A DNA stretch of 64,000 bases from an uncultured Christensenellaceae bacterium (GTDB lineage: Bacteria > Bacillota > Clostridia > Christensenellales > UBA3700): contig CAJUOK010000008.1 of NCBI GenBank assembly GCA_910588015.1, forward strand, positions 3,957-67,956, read 5' to 3'. This document shows positions 41,539 to 50,541 of this stretch, piece after piece. The number at the start of each line of letters is the position of its first letter. Position 1 is the first letter of the stretch. The notes under the pieces were generated by a model, which ran no database searches, was not told the origin of the DNA, and saw nothing but the letters and a program-made list of their open reading frames with translations. The translations under genes were made by a program, and so were the position numbers.

Positions 41539-43020
41539 ATGGATACGTTGATAGAAATTATCAATAATCACTATTGGATATTATTCGAGATAGCAATAAT
41601 ATTGATGGCGACCAAAATGTTCGGTTTACTTCTTAAACGAATAGGATTACCGCAAGTGTTGGGCGCGTTGCTTGCCGGTGTGGTAATCGGTCTTTTTAAT
41701 TTGGTTCTTTCCAAAATAAATCCCGAACTTTTCTTGGTAGACGGCAAAAACGCGGTTATAGTTACGCTTGCCAATATCGGCGTTAATTTAATAATGTTTT
41801 CCGCAGGTATGGAGACCAACATCAAGGAGATAAAAAAGAACGGCGTGGCGTCAATCGTCATAACAATTCTCGGAGTTGTCGTTCCTTTCCTTACAGGCTT
41901 TATTATCTCGTGGATACTTCCCGACAAACTTTTTAATCAAGAAATCAATATTATCAAACAAAGATTCTTCTTTGGCGTTATACTTACCGCAACTTCTGTA
42001 GGAATTACCGTTGCCGTACTCAAGGAACTCAACGTGTTGCACGGCAAAGTCGGCGCGTCCATAGTGACGGCGGCGATTCTCGACGATATAATAGGTATCG
42101 TTATTTTGGCGATATTTACTGCTAATACTACGAGTTTCAGCGTCGGTAAAGCCTTCTTGCAATTGTTTAGCGAGACGCCTAATTCATTCTTGATTACGTT
42201 TATAAACGTAGTTATGTTCTTTGTCGTGGCGATAGCTCTCGGCGCAGTCGCTCATCTTGTATTTAAGAAAATGAGCGAACATAATCCGCATACGAGACGT
42301 CTTTCTATATTCAGTCTGTCTTTGTGTTTTGTATACGCGGCAATTGCCGAAGCATTTTTCGGAGTTGCGGCAATCACAGGCTCTTTCCTTGCGGGTATGA
42401 TGATTGCCAATATGAAAGAGAGTCAATACGTCGAACGCAGAATAGATATGAGCGCTTATATGATGTTTTCGCCGTTGTTTTTTGCAAATATAGGTATTTC
42501 TCTCAACTATGACCAAATAGGTCATATGTTTGCAAGCAGCAACGTCGTATATATACTTCTTTTCTGTCTTGCCTTTGTTTTGTTCGGTATGGCGTCGAAG
42601 TTCGTCGGGTGCGGTTTTGGAGCAAAAATGTGCAAATACGATTGGCAAGAGAGCTGTAAAGTCGGAATAGGTATGATGGTGAGAGGCGAGGTGTGTTTGA
42701 TAGTGGCTAATACGGGCAAGGCTCAAGGACTTATATCGGAAGAATATTATCCTGCGATAATTTTGCTGATAATAGCGTCTTCGGTACTGACTCCGTTGCT
42801 TTTGAAGGTGCTTTACAGAAAGTATCCGCACACAGAATTGCCGGAATTAGCTCCCGTTAGCGCAGGCGACGGCAGAATGGCGGACGAGGTGAATGCGGAA
42901 ACGCGTCAGTCGGAAAATTCTCAAATACCTACGGAGTGCGATGTCAAAGTCGAGAATACCGTAGATGAAAGCGCGGTGACGCCGTCAGAAAGCAACGACG
43001 ACATTGACGCAAACGATTAA
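41539..43020 (+). CDS. CPA2 family cation:proton antiporter
   Basis: Membrane antiporter of 493 residues with about 12 hydrophobic segments, Na+/H+ exchanger (KefB/GerN/NapA-like) fold. Conserved elements are 'LGLLLKRIGLPQVLGALLAG'-type first helices, 'NIGVNLIMFSAGMETNIKEI', 'TATSVGITVAVLKEL' and the ion-binding 'AAILDDIIGIVIL' with its Asp-Asp pair. There is no KTN/RCK domain; instead the last ~60 residues are a hydrophilic, acidic, Ser/Thr-rich tail. AAAGGAG precedes the ATG. Likely role: Na+/H+ or K+/H+ homeostasis. Confidence 0.92.
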   Translation: MDTLIEIINNHYWILFEIAIILMATKMFGLLLKRIGLPQVLGALLAGVVIGLFNLVLSKINPELFLVDGKNAVIVTLANIGVNLIMFSAGMETNIKEIKKNGVASIVITILGVVVPFLTGFIISWILPDKLFNQEINIIKQRFFFGVILTATSVGITVAVLKELNVLHGKVGASIVTAAILDDIIGIVILAIFTANTTSFSVGKAFLQLFSETPNSFLITFINVVMFFVVAIALGAVAHLVFKKMSEHNPHTRRLSIFSLSLCFVYAAIAEAFFGVAAITGSFLAGMMIANMKESQYVERRIDMSAYMMFSPLFFANIGISLNYDQIGHMFASSNVVYILLFCLAFVLFGMASKFVGCGFGAKMCKYDWQESCKVGIGMMVRGEVCLIVANTGKAQGLISEEYYPAIILLIIASSVLTPLLLKVLYRKYPHTELPELAPVSAGDGRMADEVNAETRQSENSQIPTECDVKVENTVDESAVTPSESNDDIDAND

Positions 43021-43042
43021 ATTTGACTTATCGTAAAATTTC

Positions 43043-43071
43043 AAGCAAGCGAAGATAACGCTTGCTTTTTT
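43043..43071 (+). terminator. Terminator of the antiporter gene
   Basis: AAGCAAGCG/CGCTTGCTT stem followed by T-rich sequence. Confidence 0.88.
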
Positions 43072-43106
43072 GTTTTCTTGTTTTTTAATCAAACTTGATT
43101 TAGGCA

Positions 43107-43135
43107 TTGAAAAGCATTTTTTAATATGATATAAT
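43107..43135 (+). promoter_or_regulatory. Leaderless promoter of the transglutaminase-like lipoprotein
   Basis: TTGAAA (43107-43112), 17 bp, perfect TATAAT (43130-43135), six bases, ATG at 43142. No room for a Shine-Dalgarno site. Confidence 0.82.
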
Positions 43136-43141
43136 ATTTAT

Positions 43142-45859
43142 ATGAAGAAAAAAAGCGTTGTTACAGTCTTAATATCCATATTACTTGTCGTTTTTTGTTT
43201 TTTAACTGCGGCTTGCGTAGATAGTTCAGACTCTGACGATACTAAAGAAAATAATATTCAGCTCGAGTATTTATATAACGGCGATATTTTAAGATGGACT
43301 GCGCCTTGGGCGGAAAGGTTTACGGTAATAGTTTATTACGGCGATAATACCGACGGCGAAATAATATTTAGAGAATCAGATATATCTGCTCTGGACAATC
43401 ATAGAAAGTTAGGGGGATATTTAAAAAAGCAAGGCAATTATTTTGCGGTTGTATTTGCTTATAAAGGCGAGGAAGCTGAGCGTGAAACTATCGTAATAAA
43501 TATTTCTGAAGAAATACAGGGGGGCAGCGACGACCAACAACCGCCCAACGAACCGGGGGAAGACAACGACGAGAAAGAAGACGTCGGCAAATTGAAAAAC
43601 GTCTATTATTTTGAGGCGAAAAGCGACGAAGACCTCAATATAAGTCTTTCTAACAGAAGCGGCGTAGAGTCAGTCGAAGCATTTGATATGAGACAAGTAG
43701 GCGATTGGAATTGTTCTGAAGAAGCAGACCGGTTGCATATAAACAGCGCCTATTTGAACAAGTTCAGCGTTGGCGCAAAAATAGCTTTGAGTGTAGGTTA
43801 TGTTGACGGAAGAAAAGATAAAATAAACGTTCAAATAGTCAACAAGTTGCCTATGGACGTCATAAAGGGACAGAGCGTCGGAAGTTCTGGATTTAATTAC
43901 AATTTGCATAATATCATAAATATCTCAAATCTTACCTTGAATTACGACGTATTTTTGGGATACGGAGACGAAGTGTCGCAGATAGGGTCCGCATTGTACG
44001 TAAAAGAAATATGCGTCGACGGGAAAAAATTGATGCGCACGTCTTATACTCTTTATTCAAATCAGTCAAAAATAAGATTTACCTACAACACTGATTTGTT
44101 CGGTATGCTTTCCAACGGAATTCACCTATTGGAGATATATACCGCTTATGGCAAAAGCGAAGTTTGGCTCAACGTTAAAAAAAGTTCAGACCGTTATCCG
44201 CAGAGCGTTGAGATTGACTATGACACAGACTTTCCCAACGTCTATATTAAGTGGAAGATGCAGAGAGACGACGCAGAGAAATTTGTCGTTGATATAAACG
44301 GCGTCGAATACGCAAGCGACGAGTATCCAGATTTATTCGACGGATATTGTTTTGACGCTACGGGAAAAATAGAATATAACGACGAAGTCAAAGTTATTTC
44401 TTATATCAACGGCAAAAGCGCGACAAGCGTCGGAACGTTAATATTGGATATCGATATAGACAACAAAGCCGTTAAGGAGTACCTATCTTACGACGAGAGC
44501 TTTGAATATTTGGGTACGAGATATAATCTTTTTATTAAGAATTACGACGAGCTCAAAGATTTAATCTTTTATTCTTTGATTTATTATAATGACCTTCGTA
44601 CGTCGAGTGAAAATAATTATGAAAAGATGTGGAAGATTTACGTTTCGCCTTCATATTTGAGCAATTCAACCGAACTTGCAAGCGCGATTAATTCGGCAAA
44701 AGAGTATTTCAACGAAGGCGTTAATTCCACTTGGAACGTAAAGGGCGGTTATATAAATATCTATGAGATACATTTTAAGGTAGTGTCCACCTGCATACCC
44801 GACAGCGTTGTCAGAACTTCGGACATCAAAGAAAATCATTACAACGATTATCATATTTCGGCGACTGGCAGAAGCGAGGACTTTAACGACTTTGCCGTGG
44901 AAAAATTTGAAAAGGTTGCAAATGTTAATTACAGCGAAGAACTGTATTTGGCATTGGAAAGAGGTATCCGTCCGATTCCAAGGAAAGGCAGCTCGGCTGA
45001 AAAAGTGTATGACAGAGCAAAGCAAATATTGAGAAGAATTATTAGTGATAGTATGAACGATTATCAAAAGGTCCACGCTATCGTGGACTGGCTGTCGTCG
45101 GCTGTTTCTTATAATTGGGCGCTATCGGAAGAAATCTCCAAAGTTCCGTCGTCGAGCGATGAATATAGGAAATTTTATTCTTACAGAGAACTCTTCCTTG
45201 AGGGAGCTATATTGGACGGACTTGCCATTTGCAACGGTTACGCAAAAGCCGTAAGTCTTTTGTGCGGCATAGAGGGTATTCAAAGTTATAAGATAAAAGG
45301 CGCTTCGGGAAAGGGCGAAGGACTGTACGACACAGTTTATCAAATGCACGCTTGGAATAAAGTTAGGATAGACGGGACGTGGTACGTCGTAGACAGTACT
45401 TGGGCAAATGAGAAATATAAGCACGAAAACGACAATGGCTCCATAAAAGAAGTGCTCAAGCATAACACTTTGTTTATGTCCGAAGAAGAGAGCGGCAACT
45501 TCAGAGGCGGAAATCATTACGAAATATATCAAGGAGATTATACGGGATATTTTGCTGGCTCTTCTTACGACGTATTCGCAAATACATTTTTCAGATACGA
45601 CGGCAATTTATACGATATGGTGATTGATAGCGCGGATGAATTGAATATTTTGTTGCAATATTTTACACAAACAAAGGGACAAAATATGGGCAAAAACAGC
45701 TATGCGACAGTGGACGTAAAGTGTTCGGAAAAATTGTTAGCGGAATATATCGACGCATTAAAAGAAAAAGAAAGTCAATTGTTTGAGAGTTTTGCCATAA
45801 GCACGAAGTATAACTCTGCTTACGGAAGTATGTGCAGTATAGTTTTATGGAAGAAATAG
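43142..45859 (+). CDS. Surface lipoprotein with transglutaminase-like domain
   Basis: 905 residues. A lipoprotein signal peptide is clear: basic start, hydrophobic core and lipobox 'LTAAC' (Cys25 acylated), so the protein is anchored outside the cell membrane. The middle consists of beta-rich, probably Ig-like modules. The C-terminal third has a transglutaminase/papain-like domain with the full triad: Cys697 in 'AICNGYAKA', His736 in 'MHAWNKVRI' and Asp751 in 'VVDSTWAN'. Such domains usually act as peptidases or crosslinkers on cell-surface protein or peptidoglycan. The gene appears to be transcribed as a leaderless mRNA; alkD follows directly. Confidence 0.88.
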   Translation: MKKKSVVTVLISILLVVFCFLTAACVDSSDSDDTKENNIQLEYLYNGDILRWTAPWAERFTVIVYYGDNTDGEIIFRESDISALDNHRKLGGYLKKQGNYFAVVFAYKGEEAERETIVINISEEIQGGSDDQQPPNEPGEDNDEKEDVGKLKNVYYFEAKSDEDLNISLSNRSGVESVEAFDMRQVGDWNCSEEADRLHINSAYLNKFSVGAKIALSVGYVDGRKDKINVQIVNKLPMDVIKGQSVGSSGFNYNLHNIINISNLTLNYDVFLGYGDEVSQIGSALYVKEICVDGKKLMRTSYTLYSNQSKIRFTYNTDLFGMLSNGIHLLEIYTAYGKSEVWLNVKKSSDRYPQSVEIDYDTDFPNVYIKWKMQRDDAEKFVVDINGVEYASDEYPDLFDGYCFDATGKIEYNDEVKVISYINGKSATSVGTLILDIDIDNKAVKEYLSYDESFEYLGTRYNLFIKNYDELKDLIFYSLIYYNDLRTSSENNYEKMWKIYVSPSYLSNSTELASAINSAKEYFNEGVNSTWNVKGGYINIYEIHFKVVSTCIPDSVVRTSDIKENHYNDYHISATGRSEDFNDFAVEKFEKVANVNYSEELYLALERGIRPIPRKGSSAEKVYDRAKQILRRIISDSMNDYQKVHAIVDWLSSAVSYNWALSEEISKVPSSSDEYRKFYSYRELFLEGAILDGLAICNGYAKAVSLLCGIEGIQSYKIKGASGKGEGLYDTVYQMHAWNKVRIDGTWYVVDSTWANEKYKHENDNGSIKEVLKHNTLFMSEEESGNFRGGNHYEIYQGDYTGYFAGSSYDVFANTFFRYDGNLYDMVIDSADELNILLQYFTQTKGQNMGKNSYATVDVKCSEKLLAEYIDALKEKESQLFESFAISTKYNSAYGSMCSIVLWKK

Positions 45860-45861
45860 AT

Positions 45862-46545
45862 ATGAAAATGTATAAGTTAGAAGAGTTAAAAGAATTTATC
45901 AATGCCAACAGCGATAGCAAATACGGGAAGTTTCATTCCAAACTTACAAAGTCGAATTATCCTATCAACGGTATTCCGATACCGGTATTGAGAAAGTATG
46001 CCAAGACGATTGCAAAAGAATACGATTTATCTGAATTTTATTCTTATGAACCGTATTGCTACGAGCAAGTTATGCTCAAAGGATTGACGTTGACGCAGTT
46101 AAAACTTTCGGACGATAAGTTTTTTCCGCTGTTGGAGAGTTATATTAAAGAAATCGACGATTGGGCGCTTACCGACGTGCCGTGTTCGAATATAAAGCGA
46201 AAAGACGACGCTTATCTGCAAAAAGTCAGGCAATACGCCGCGAGCGAAGACGTATGGTTTGCAAGGTGGGGAATCGTTGCGGTAATGTGCAATTTTTACG
46301 ACGATGAAAAGACTGTTAATTATATTGTCGACAATCTTACGGCGGAAGGGTATTACGTGGATATGGCTCTTGCGTGGCTAATTCAAGTCTTGGCGGTAAA
46401 AAATATGTCAGTTGCAGAACAGCTTATGCGAAGCGACAAAATAACGTCGGTAGTCAAAAAGTTTGCGGAGAGAAAAATAAAAGATTCGTTTAGAATTTCA
46501 AAAGAAGATAAAGCAAGATTTTGTCAAATTTTGAAAGAGAAATGA
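45862..46545 (+). CDS. DNA alkylation repair protein, AlkD-like
   Basis: 227 residues, all-helical HEAT-like repeat fold of AlkC/AlkD DNA glycosylases, which remove alkylated bases such as 3-methyladenine and 7-methylguanine. Typical motifs are 'GIPIPVLRKYAKTIAKEY', 'YIKEIDDWALTDVPCSN' (with the conserved acidic DDWALTD), 'VWFARWGIVAVMCNFY' and 'YYVDMALAWLIQVLAVK'. I chose ATG 45862, three bases after the lipoprotein stop; the frame also allows earlier starts within that gene. Probably co-transcribed with the lipoprotein, though the functional link is not obvious. Confidence 0.9.
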   Translation: MKMYKLEELKEFINANSDSKYGKFHSKLTKSNYPINGIPIPVLRKYAKTIAKEYDLSEFYSYEPYCYEQVMLKGLTLTQLKLSDDKFFPLLESYIKEIDDWALTDVPCSNIKRKDDAYLQKVRQYAASEDVWFARWGIVAVMCNFYDDEKTVNYIVDNLTAEGYYVDMALAWLIQVLAVKNMSVAEQLMRSDKITSVVKKFAERKIKDSFRISKEDKARFCQILKEK

Positions 46546-46636
46546 TACAAAATTATACAGGCTTTCAAAAAAAGTATAGCTAAAATGTCAAATTGATTTA
46601 AGTCGTAATTATTTTTAATTAAATAAATCAAAATTG

Positions 46637-46665
46637 TTGACATAACGACGTGTCTGTGGTAAAAT
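46637..46665 (+). promoter_or_regulatory. Promoter of the first tRNA cluster
   Basis: TTGACA (46637-46642), 17-bp spacer, TAAAAT (46660-46665), about 40 bp before the first tRNA. Confidence 0.8.
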
Positions 46666-46706
46666 TTGTAGGCACTTGAATGAAAGGAAAGTCATCTCAA
46701 AAGCGC

Positions 46707-46780
46707 GCGGGTGTAGTTCAACGGTAGAATCCCAGCCTTCCAAGCTGGTCGCGTGGGTTCGATTCCCATCACCCGCTCCA
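46707..46780 (+). tRNA. tRNA-Gly (anticodon TCC)
   Basis: Acceptor GCGGGTG pairs with CACCCGC; anticodon loop CTTCCAA; TGGGTTCGATTCCCA T arm; CCA end encoded. First of six tRNA genes transcribed together. Confidence 0.96.
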
Positions 46781-46785
46781 CTTGT

Positions 46786-46862
<77 letters not shown>

Positions 46863-46867
46863 CAGGT

Positions 46868-46945
46868 GGTGGGTATAGCTCAGTTGGTTAGAGCGCAGGA
46901 TTGTGATTCCTGAGGTCAAGGGTTCGACTCCCTTTATCCACCCCA
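46868..46945 (+). tRNA. tRNA-His (anticodon GTG)
   Basis: Anticodon loop TTGTGAT; acceptor GTGGGTA/TATCCAC with the extra 5' G opposite C73 that marks histidine tRNA; CCA encoded. Confidence 0.95.
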
Positions 46946-46957
46946 GATAACACAAAT

Positions 46958-47032
46958 AGGGGTATCGCCAAGCGGTAAGGCACCAGACTTTGACTCTGGT
47001 ATTCGTAGGTTCAAATCCTGCTACCCCTGCCA
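46958..47032 (+). tRNA. tRNA-Gln (anticodon TTG)
   Basis: Anticodon loop CTTTGAC; acceptor AGGGGTA/TACCCCT; discriminator G and encoded CCA. Confidence 0.95.
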
Positions 47033-47037
47033 AACAA

Positions 47038-47113
47038 TGGGGTGTCGCCAAATGGTTAAGGCACTGGACTCTGACTCCAGCACTTGAGGGTTCAAATCCT
47101 TCCACCCCAGCCA
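47038..47113 (+). tRNA. tRNA-Gln (anticodon CTG)
   Basis: Anticodon loop CTCTGAC; acceptor TGGGGTG/CACCCCA; discriminator G and encoded CCA. Confidence 0.95.
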
Positions 47114-47202
47114 AAGCAACAGTTGCTGTTTTGGAATTATAAAATAAATATGACAAAATGCTTGATTTATCGGGCGGTTTTGATATATTATAACAAAGGT
47201 CT

Positions 47203-47278
47203 GACCCATTAGCTCAGTCGGTAGAGCACATGACTTTTAATCATGGTGTCCCGGGTTCAAATCCCGGATGGGTCACCA
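47203..47278 (+). tRNA. tRNA-Lys (anticodon TTT)
   Basis: Anticodon loop CTTTTAA; acceptor GACCCAT/ATGGGTC; CCA encoded. It is separated from the other five by ~90 bp that contain a possible own promoter (TTGATT, 18 bp, TATTAT at 47162-47191). A broken integrase gene lies just downstream, so this tRNA is a likely integration target. Confidence 0.96.
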
Positions 47279-47311
47279 AAAGCGGTTTTTTAGCCGCTTT
47301 TCTTTATTTTA
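47279..47311 (+). terminator. Terminator of the first tRNA cluster
   Basis: AAAGCGG/CCGCTTT stem with T-rich tail. A closely similar hairpin ends the second tRNA cluster. Confidence 0.85.
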
Positions 47312-47396
47312 GAAACATATTTTTGCTGTTTTAAGGGGCGATTGGTAAAAAAGTTTTGCTGTTCGCCCCTATTTTTTGGGTACGATTTGGGTACGA

Positions 47397-48064
47397 CTAT
47401 GCTAAATATGCCTTGATTATCTCTAAAGTCTCTTGATATTTCGACCTATATACGGAAATTTTCTCGTCTTCAGTTAAATCGCCACGCAAAAACGTTCCTT
47501 TGTCCAACTGCTCTGGGTGGGTATATATCCTTAAAGTTGTTTCAATCGTCGAATGTCCAAGCCATAATGATACAGTTTTAGGATTTATTTTTTCTACGTA
47601 GATTTGAATTGTGTCGAACGTATGGCGCAGGTCGTGAATTTTATGCTTCTTTAAATGCTTACAGCCCACGTTGCTTGCTTTGTTTGAAGATATAGGGAAA
47701 TAGTGGTCGTTATCACTAATAATGGATTATGTAAATTTTCAACTAGGGGAGTAAGCGGAACATCTCTGTCCGAGCCGTTGGTCTTTGTTCCGTGAATACT
47801 AAGTATCTTATTTTCAAAGTCAACGTCTTTTTTCTTGATTCCGAGTGCTTCGTTTCTTCTAATTCCTGTGAGCCATACGAATATGTAATACTTCTTTTGT
47901 ATATCGTTTAGATTATTATCGTGTATTATACCGATAAAGAACTCTCGCATTTCTACAAACGAGAACGCCCTGCCCATTTTTGTTTCGTGTTGCATTTTCT
48001 CAATGGTTGCGCAAGGAATCACACTCTTTTTGTGCCTTTGCCTCACTTGAAAAAGTTTTAGCAC
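47397..48064 (-). pseudogene. Broken tyrosine recombinase (integrase), copy 1
   Basis: Two overlapping frames together encode the catalytic part of a phage/ICE-type tyrosine integrase. The upstream frame (47651-48064) reads 'PCATIEKMQHETKMGRAFSF' and 'IFVWLTGIRRNEALGIKKKD' (catalytic Arg in the TGIRRNE motif). After a frameshift near 47690 the second frame (47397-47669) reads 'HKIHDLRHTFDTIQIYVEK' (the HxLRH box) and 'LWLGHSTIETTLRIYTH' (catalytic Tyr). The N-terminal DNA-binding domains are missing. The 3' end faces tRNA-Lys(TTT). Its C-terminal half is closely similar to integrase copy 2 at 51.8-52.9 kb. Confidence 0.85.
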
Positions 48065-48177
48065 TTTTACGATTAAATGTGAACTCTATACAACGTGAAT
48101 CTATCGACTTAACTAAAAATTTATTTGCTTTAATTTTTAATTACGTATTTAGCCATTCTTATTACCTCTTTTGTTTG

Positions 48178-48411
48178 CTAATACCCAACGGCGCCTTTGA
48201 GATTTGATATGCAATCGTCAAGACAACTTTCAGCCTCTTCTAAACTGTATATTGCTTCTTCCGAAATTTCGCCACGTTCACTACTTTGCAAGTTTTCAGG
48301 CATATTGTAATAATAGTCTTTCTTTTCTTGTAATACTTCGTTGATTTCGTCTTTCAAAACGGATACCTTGTCAATCAATTCATCTATCCATTTTCTACGT
48401 TGTTTGTTCAT
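48178..48411 (-). CDS. Small coiled-coil protein of a mobile element
   Basis: 77 residues, charged and predicted helical throughout: 'RRKWIDELIDKVSVLKDEINEVLQEKK', then 'MPENLQSSERGEISEEAIYSLEEAE'. From memory, small proteins with 'MPENLQ.SER' are common on plasmids and integrative elements of Clostridia; the role is unknown. An AAGGAAGG-type ribosome binding site precedes the ATG. It lies upstream of the broken integrase on the same strand and probably belongs to the same element. Confidence 0.75.
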   Translation of the reverse strand: MNKQRRKWIDELIDKVSVLKDEINEVLQEKKDYYYNMPENLQSSERGEISEEAIYSLEEAESCLDDCISNLKGAVGY

Positions 48412-48528
48412 TCTCGTTACCTTCCTTTGCGTAAAGCCATCGCCATAATCTTTATTTGAACATTAAAATTCTCTAAATAGTTATTTTAAATTTCTATTTG
48501 ATTATAGAACTACACCTTGTCTCAGTCA

Positions 48529-48582
48529 TTTTCAAAAATTATTTGAAAATAAATGACAAATCATAGAAATATATGATATAAT
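48529..48582 (+). promoter_or_regulatory. Promoter and inverted repeat of the ATP-grasp operon
   Basis: ATGACA (48553-48558), 18 bp, perfect TATAAT (48577-48582). Just upstream, TTTTCAAA (48529-48536) and TTTGAAAA (48542-48549) form an inverted repeat next to the -35 box, a possible operator. Confidence 0.55.
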
Positions 48583-48612
48583 AGTCAAAAAATGGTATGA
48601 GGTGATTGTTTT

Positions 48613-49572
48613 ATGGAGAATTGTAGACGAAATTTTGTAAAAATTATTAAAGAAATATGTAAAGAAGATAATATAGAATATAAATCGTTTTCATACGATT
48701 GGATTTTTCAGCTTAACAAAAATAAGAATTATAATTATATAATTGGATATCAGTTTGGATTAAACTCTGCTTCCGTACACTCAATTTGTTGTGATAAAAG
48801 TGCTGCTAGTGAAATAATGACAACATTAAACATACCAAACGTTGAACATTATTTTTTTATGTCGCCAAATAATCAAAAGTATATTGGGGAAATAGGTAAT
48901 TGGAGTGAATTAATTAAGAAACTGAATGATTATGGAGAACTTGTATGTAAAACTAATGAGGGTAGTGGTGGAAAATTAGTTTTTCATGTTAAAAATCAGT
49001 TTGAGTTAGAGAAAGCAGTACATACAATATTTAGAAATTCAAGGTCGATGTCTGTTTGTCCGTATTATAATATAAAAAATGAATATAGGGTAATTGTGTT
49101 AGACGGAGAAATTAAATTGATTTATTTAAAGCAACGTCCTTATATAATAGGAGATGGTAAAAAAACTGTGCTTAATCTAATATTAGAAAACAACCTGATA
49201 AATAAACAAAATATTAAAATTGAATTTTTTGAAGACAAAATTAATCAAGTTTTAGGTAAAAGTGAGAGACTAGAGTTAAATTGGAAACATAATCTGGGAC
49301 AAGGTGCTAAGGCCATTGTTTTAGATAAAAGCAAATATAAAGATTTTGATAATATAATTAATGAGATTGTAGATAAAATGAATATAAGATTTGCGTCAAT
49401 AGATATTGTCGAAAGTGATGATGGTTTTAAAGTATTAGAAATAAATAGTGGAGTTATGATGGAACATTTTTCTCAACAAGACGAAGCGTCTTATCTATTA
49501 GCAAAACAAATATATAGGCAAGCTATTGATAAAATGTTTAGGCAGGAGGCATTATGTCAAGAAAACCAATAA
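48613..49572 (+). CDS. ATP-grasp ligase, first of a tandem pair
   Basis: 319 residues, ATP-grasp fold. Visible elements: N-terminal preATP-like region to ~75, 'SICCDKSAASEIMTTLNIP' (helix that starts the domain), ATP-binding 'ELVCKTNEGSGGKLVFHV', 'NEYRVIVLDGEIKLIYLKQRPYIIGDGKKTV' in pieces, and the metal-binding 'FASIDIVESDDGFKVLEINSG'. The YIIGDGKKTV region is like that of cyanophycin synthetase and the GshF ATP-grasp domain, so it probably joins an amino acid to a peptide or other acid. GAGGTGAT precedes the ATG. Codons are much richer in A/T than in neighbouring host genes, suggesting acquisition. The second ATP-grasp gene overlaps its end by 19 bp. Confidence 0.85.
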   Translation: MENCRRNFVKIIKEICKEDNIEYKSFSYDWIFQLNKNKNYNYIIGYQFGLNSASVHSICCDKSAASEIMTTLNIPNVEHYFFMSPNNQKYIGEIGNWSELIKKLNDYGELVCKTNEGSGGKLVFHVKNQFELEKAVHTIFRNSRSMSVCPYYNIKNEYRVIVLDGEIKLIYLKQRPYIIGDGKKTVLNLILENNLINKQNIKIEFFEDKINQVLGKSERLELNWKHNLGQGAKAIVLDKSKYKDFDNIINEIVDKMNIRFASIDIVESDDGFKVLEINSGVMMEHFSQQDEASYLLAKQIYRQAIDKMFRQEALCQENQ

Positions 49573-50525
49573 TATTTCCACTTTTAAAAACAATATGCGA
49601 AGAACAGAATATAAATTTTATTGAAGAGCCGAGTAGAAAAGCGTTTGGTGTGATGATTTTTGAAAATGGAAGGAAATTTTTTGTTAAAGATTTAAATTTT
49701 AATATAAATTATACGTCTTCTATGAGAATTGCAAAGAACAAAGCGCTTTCGTCATATTTTCTAAATCTATTTGGCTATAATGTGCCTAAGCACATAATGG
49801 TTTATCAAAATGAATCTTTGAAAAAAGCCTATGAATTTATTGATGAAATAGATTATCCCGCAATTGTCAAATTGAATGAGTCTTCTCAAGGAAATGGAGT
49901 TTATAAGGTATATAACTACGTGGAATTTGATAGGGTAGTCAAAATGTTAACTGATAGAAATGTTTCATTTCAAATACAGAAATATTATAGTTATAATGAT
50001 TATAGAGTAGTTGTTTTAGGAGATAAAGTAATATCTGCATATCAAAGAATTCCATTATATGTTATTGGCGATGGAGTTAATACAATTGAACACCTATTAA
50101 AATTAAAACAAAATGCATTTATTTCAAATGGAAGAGATACAGTTTTAAGCGTAGATACAGCTCTAATTGAAAAATTAAAAAGATATGGTTATAATCTAAA
50201 AACGGTATTGTGTAAAGGAAAAAAATGTACATTAAGAGATGTATCCAATTTATCAGCTGGAGGAGATTGTATTGATTTAACTAATAAAATTCATAAAGGC
50301 TATATGGAATTATGTGTTAATATTGCTAAAGATTTTAATTTAAATCTTGTAGGAATAGATATTATGTGTAACGATTTATGTAATAGTATGAATGATTATG
50401 TGATTTTAGAAATAAATAGCTCTCCGGGACTTGATAATTATGCATATAGTGGTTGGAAGCAAGAAGAATATGTTAAGCAATTGTATACTAAAGTTATATT
50501 ATATATAAAAAATAAATTGTGCTAA
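49554..50525 (+). CDS. ATP-grasp ligase, second of a tandem pair
   Basis: 323 residues, paralogous to the preceding protein. ATP-grasp elements are 'YPAIVKLNESSQGNGVYKVY', 'YNDYRVVVLGDKVISAYQRI', 'PLYVIGDGVNTIEHLLKLK', 'VSNLSAGGDCIDLTNKI' and 'VGIDIMCND...YVILEINSSPGLDN' (metal ligands Asp, Glu and Asn). The order and the SNLSxGGxxxD motif closely resemble the glutathione-forming ATP-grasp half of GshF and cyanophycin synthetase. No Glu-Cys ligase domain accompanies it. AGGAGG before the ATG lies inside the previous gene, so both are translationally coupled. Peptide-like product expected; substrates unknown. Low-GC codon use as in its neighbours. Confidence 0.87.
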   Translation: MSRKPIIFPLLKTICEEQNINFIEEPSRKAFGVMIFENGRKFFVKDLNFNINYTSSMRIAKNKALSSYFLNLFGYNVPKHIMVYQNESLKKAYEFIDEIDYPAIVKLNESSQGNGVYKVYNYVEFDRVVKMLTDRNVSFQIQKYYSYNDYRVVVLGDKVISAYQRIPLYVIGDGVNTIEHLLKLKQNAFISNGRDTVLSVDTALIEKLKRYGYNLKTVLCKGKKCTLRDVSNLSAGGDCIDLTNKIHKGYMELCVNIAKDFNLNLVGIDIMCNDLCNSMNDYVILEINSSPGLDNYAYSGWKQEEYVKQLYTKVILYIKNKLC

Positions 50526-50541
50526 GTGGGATAGTTTTATT

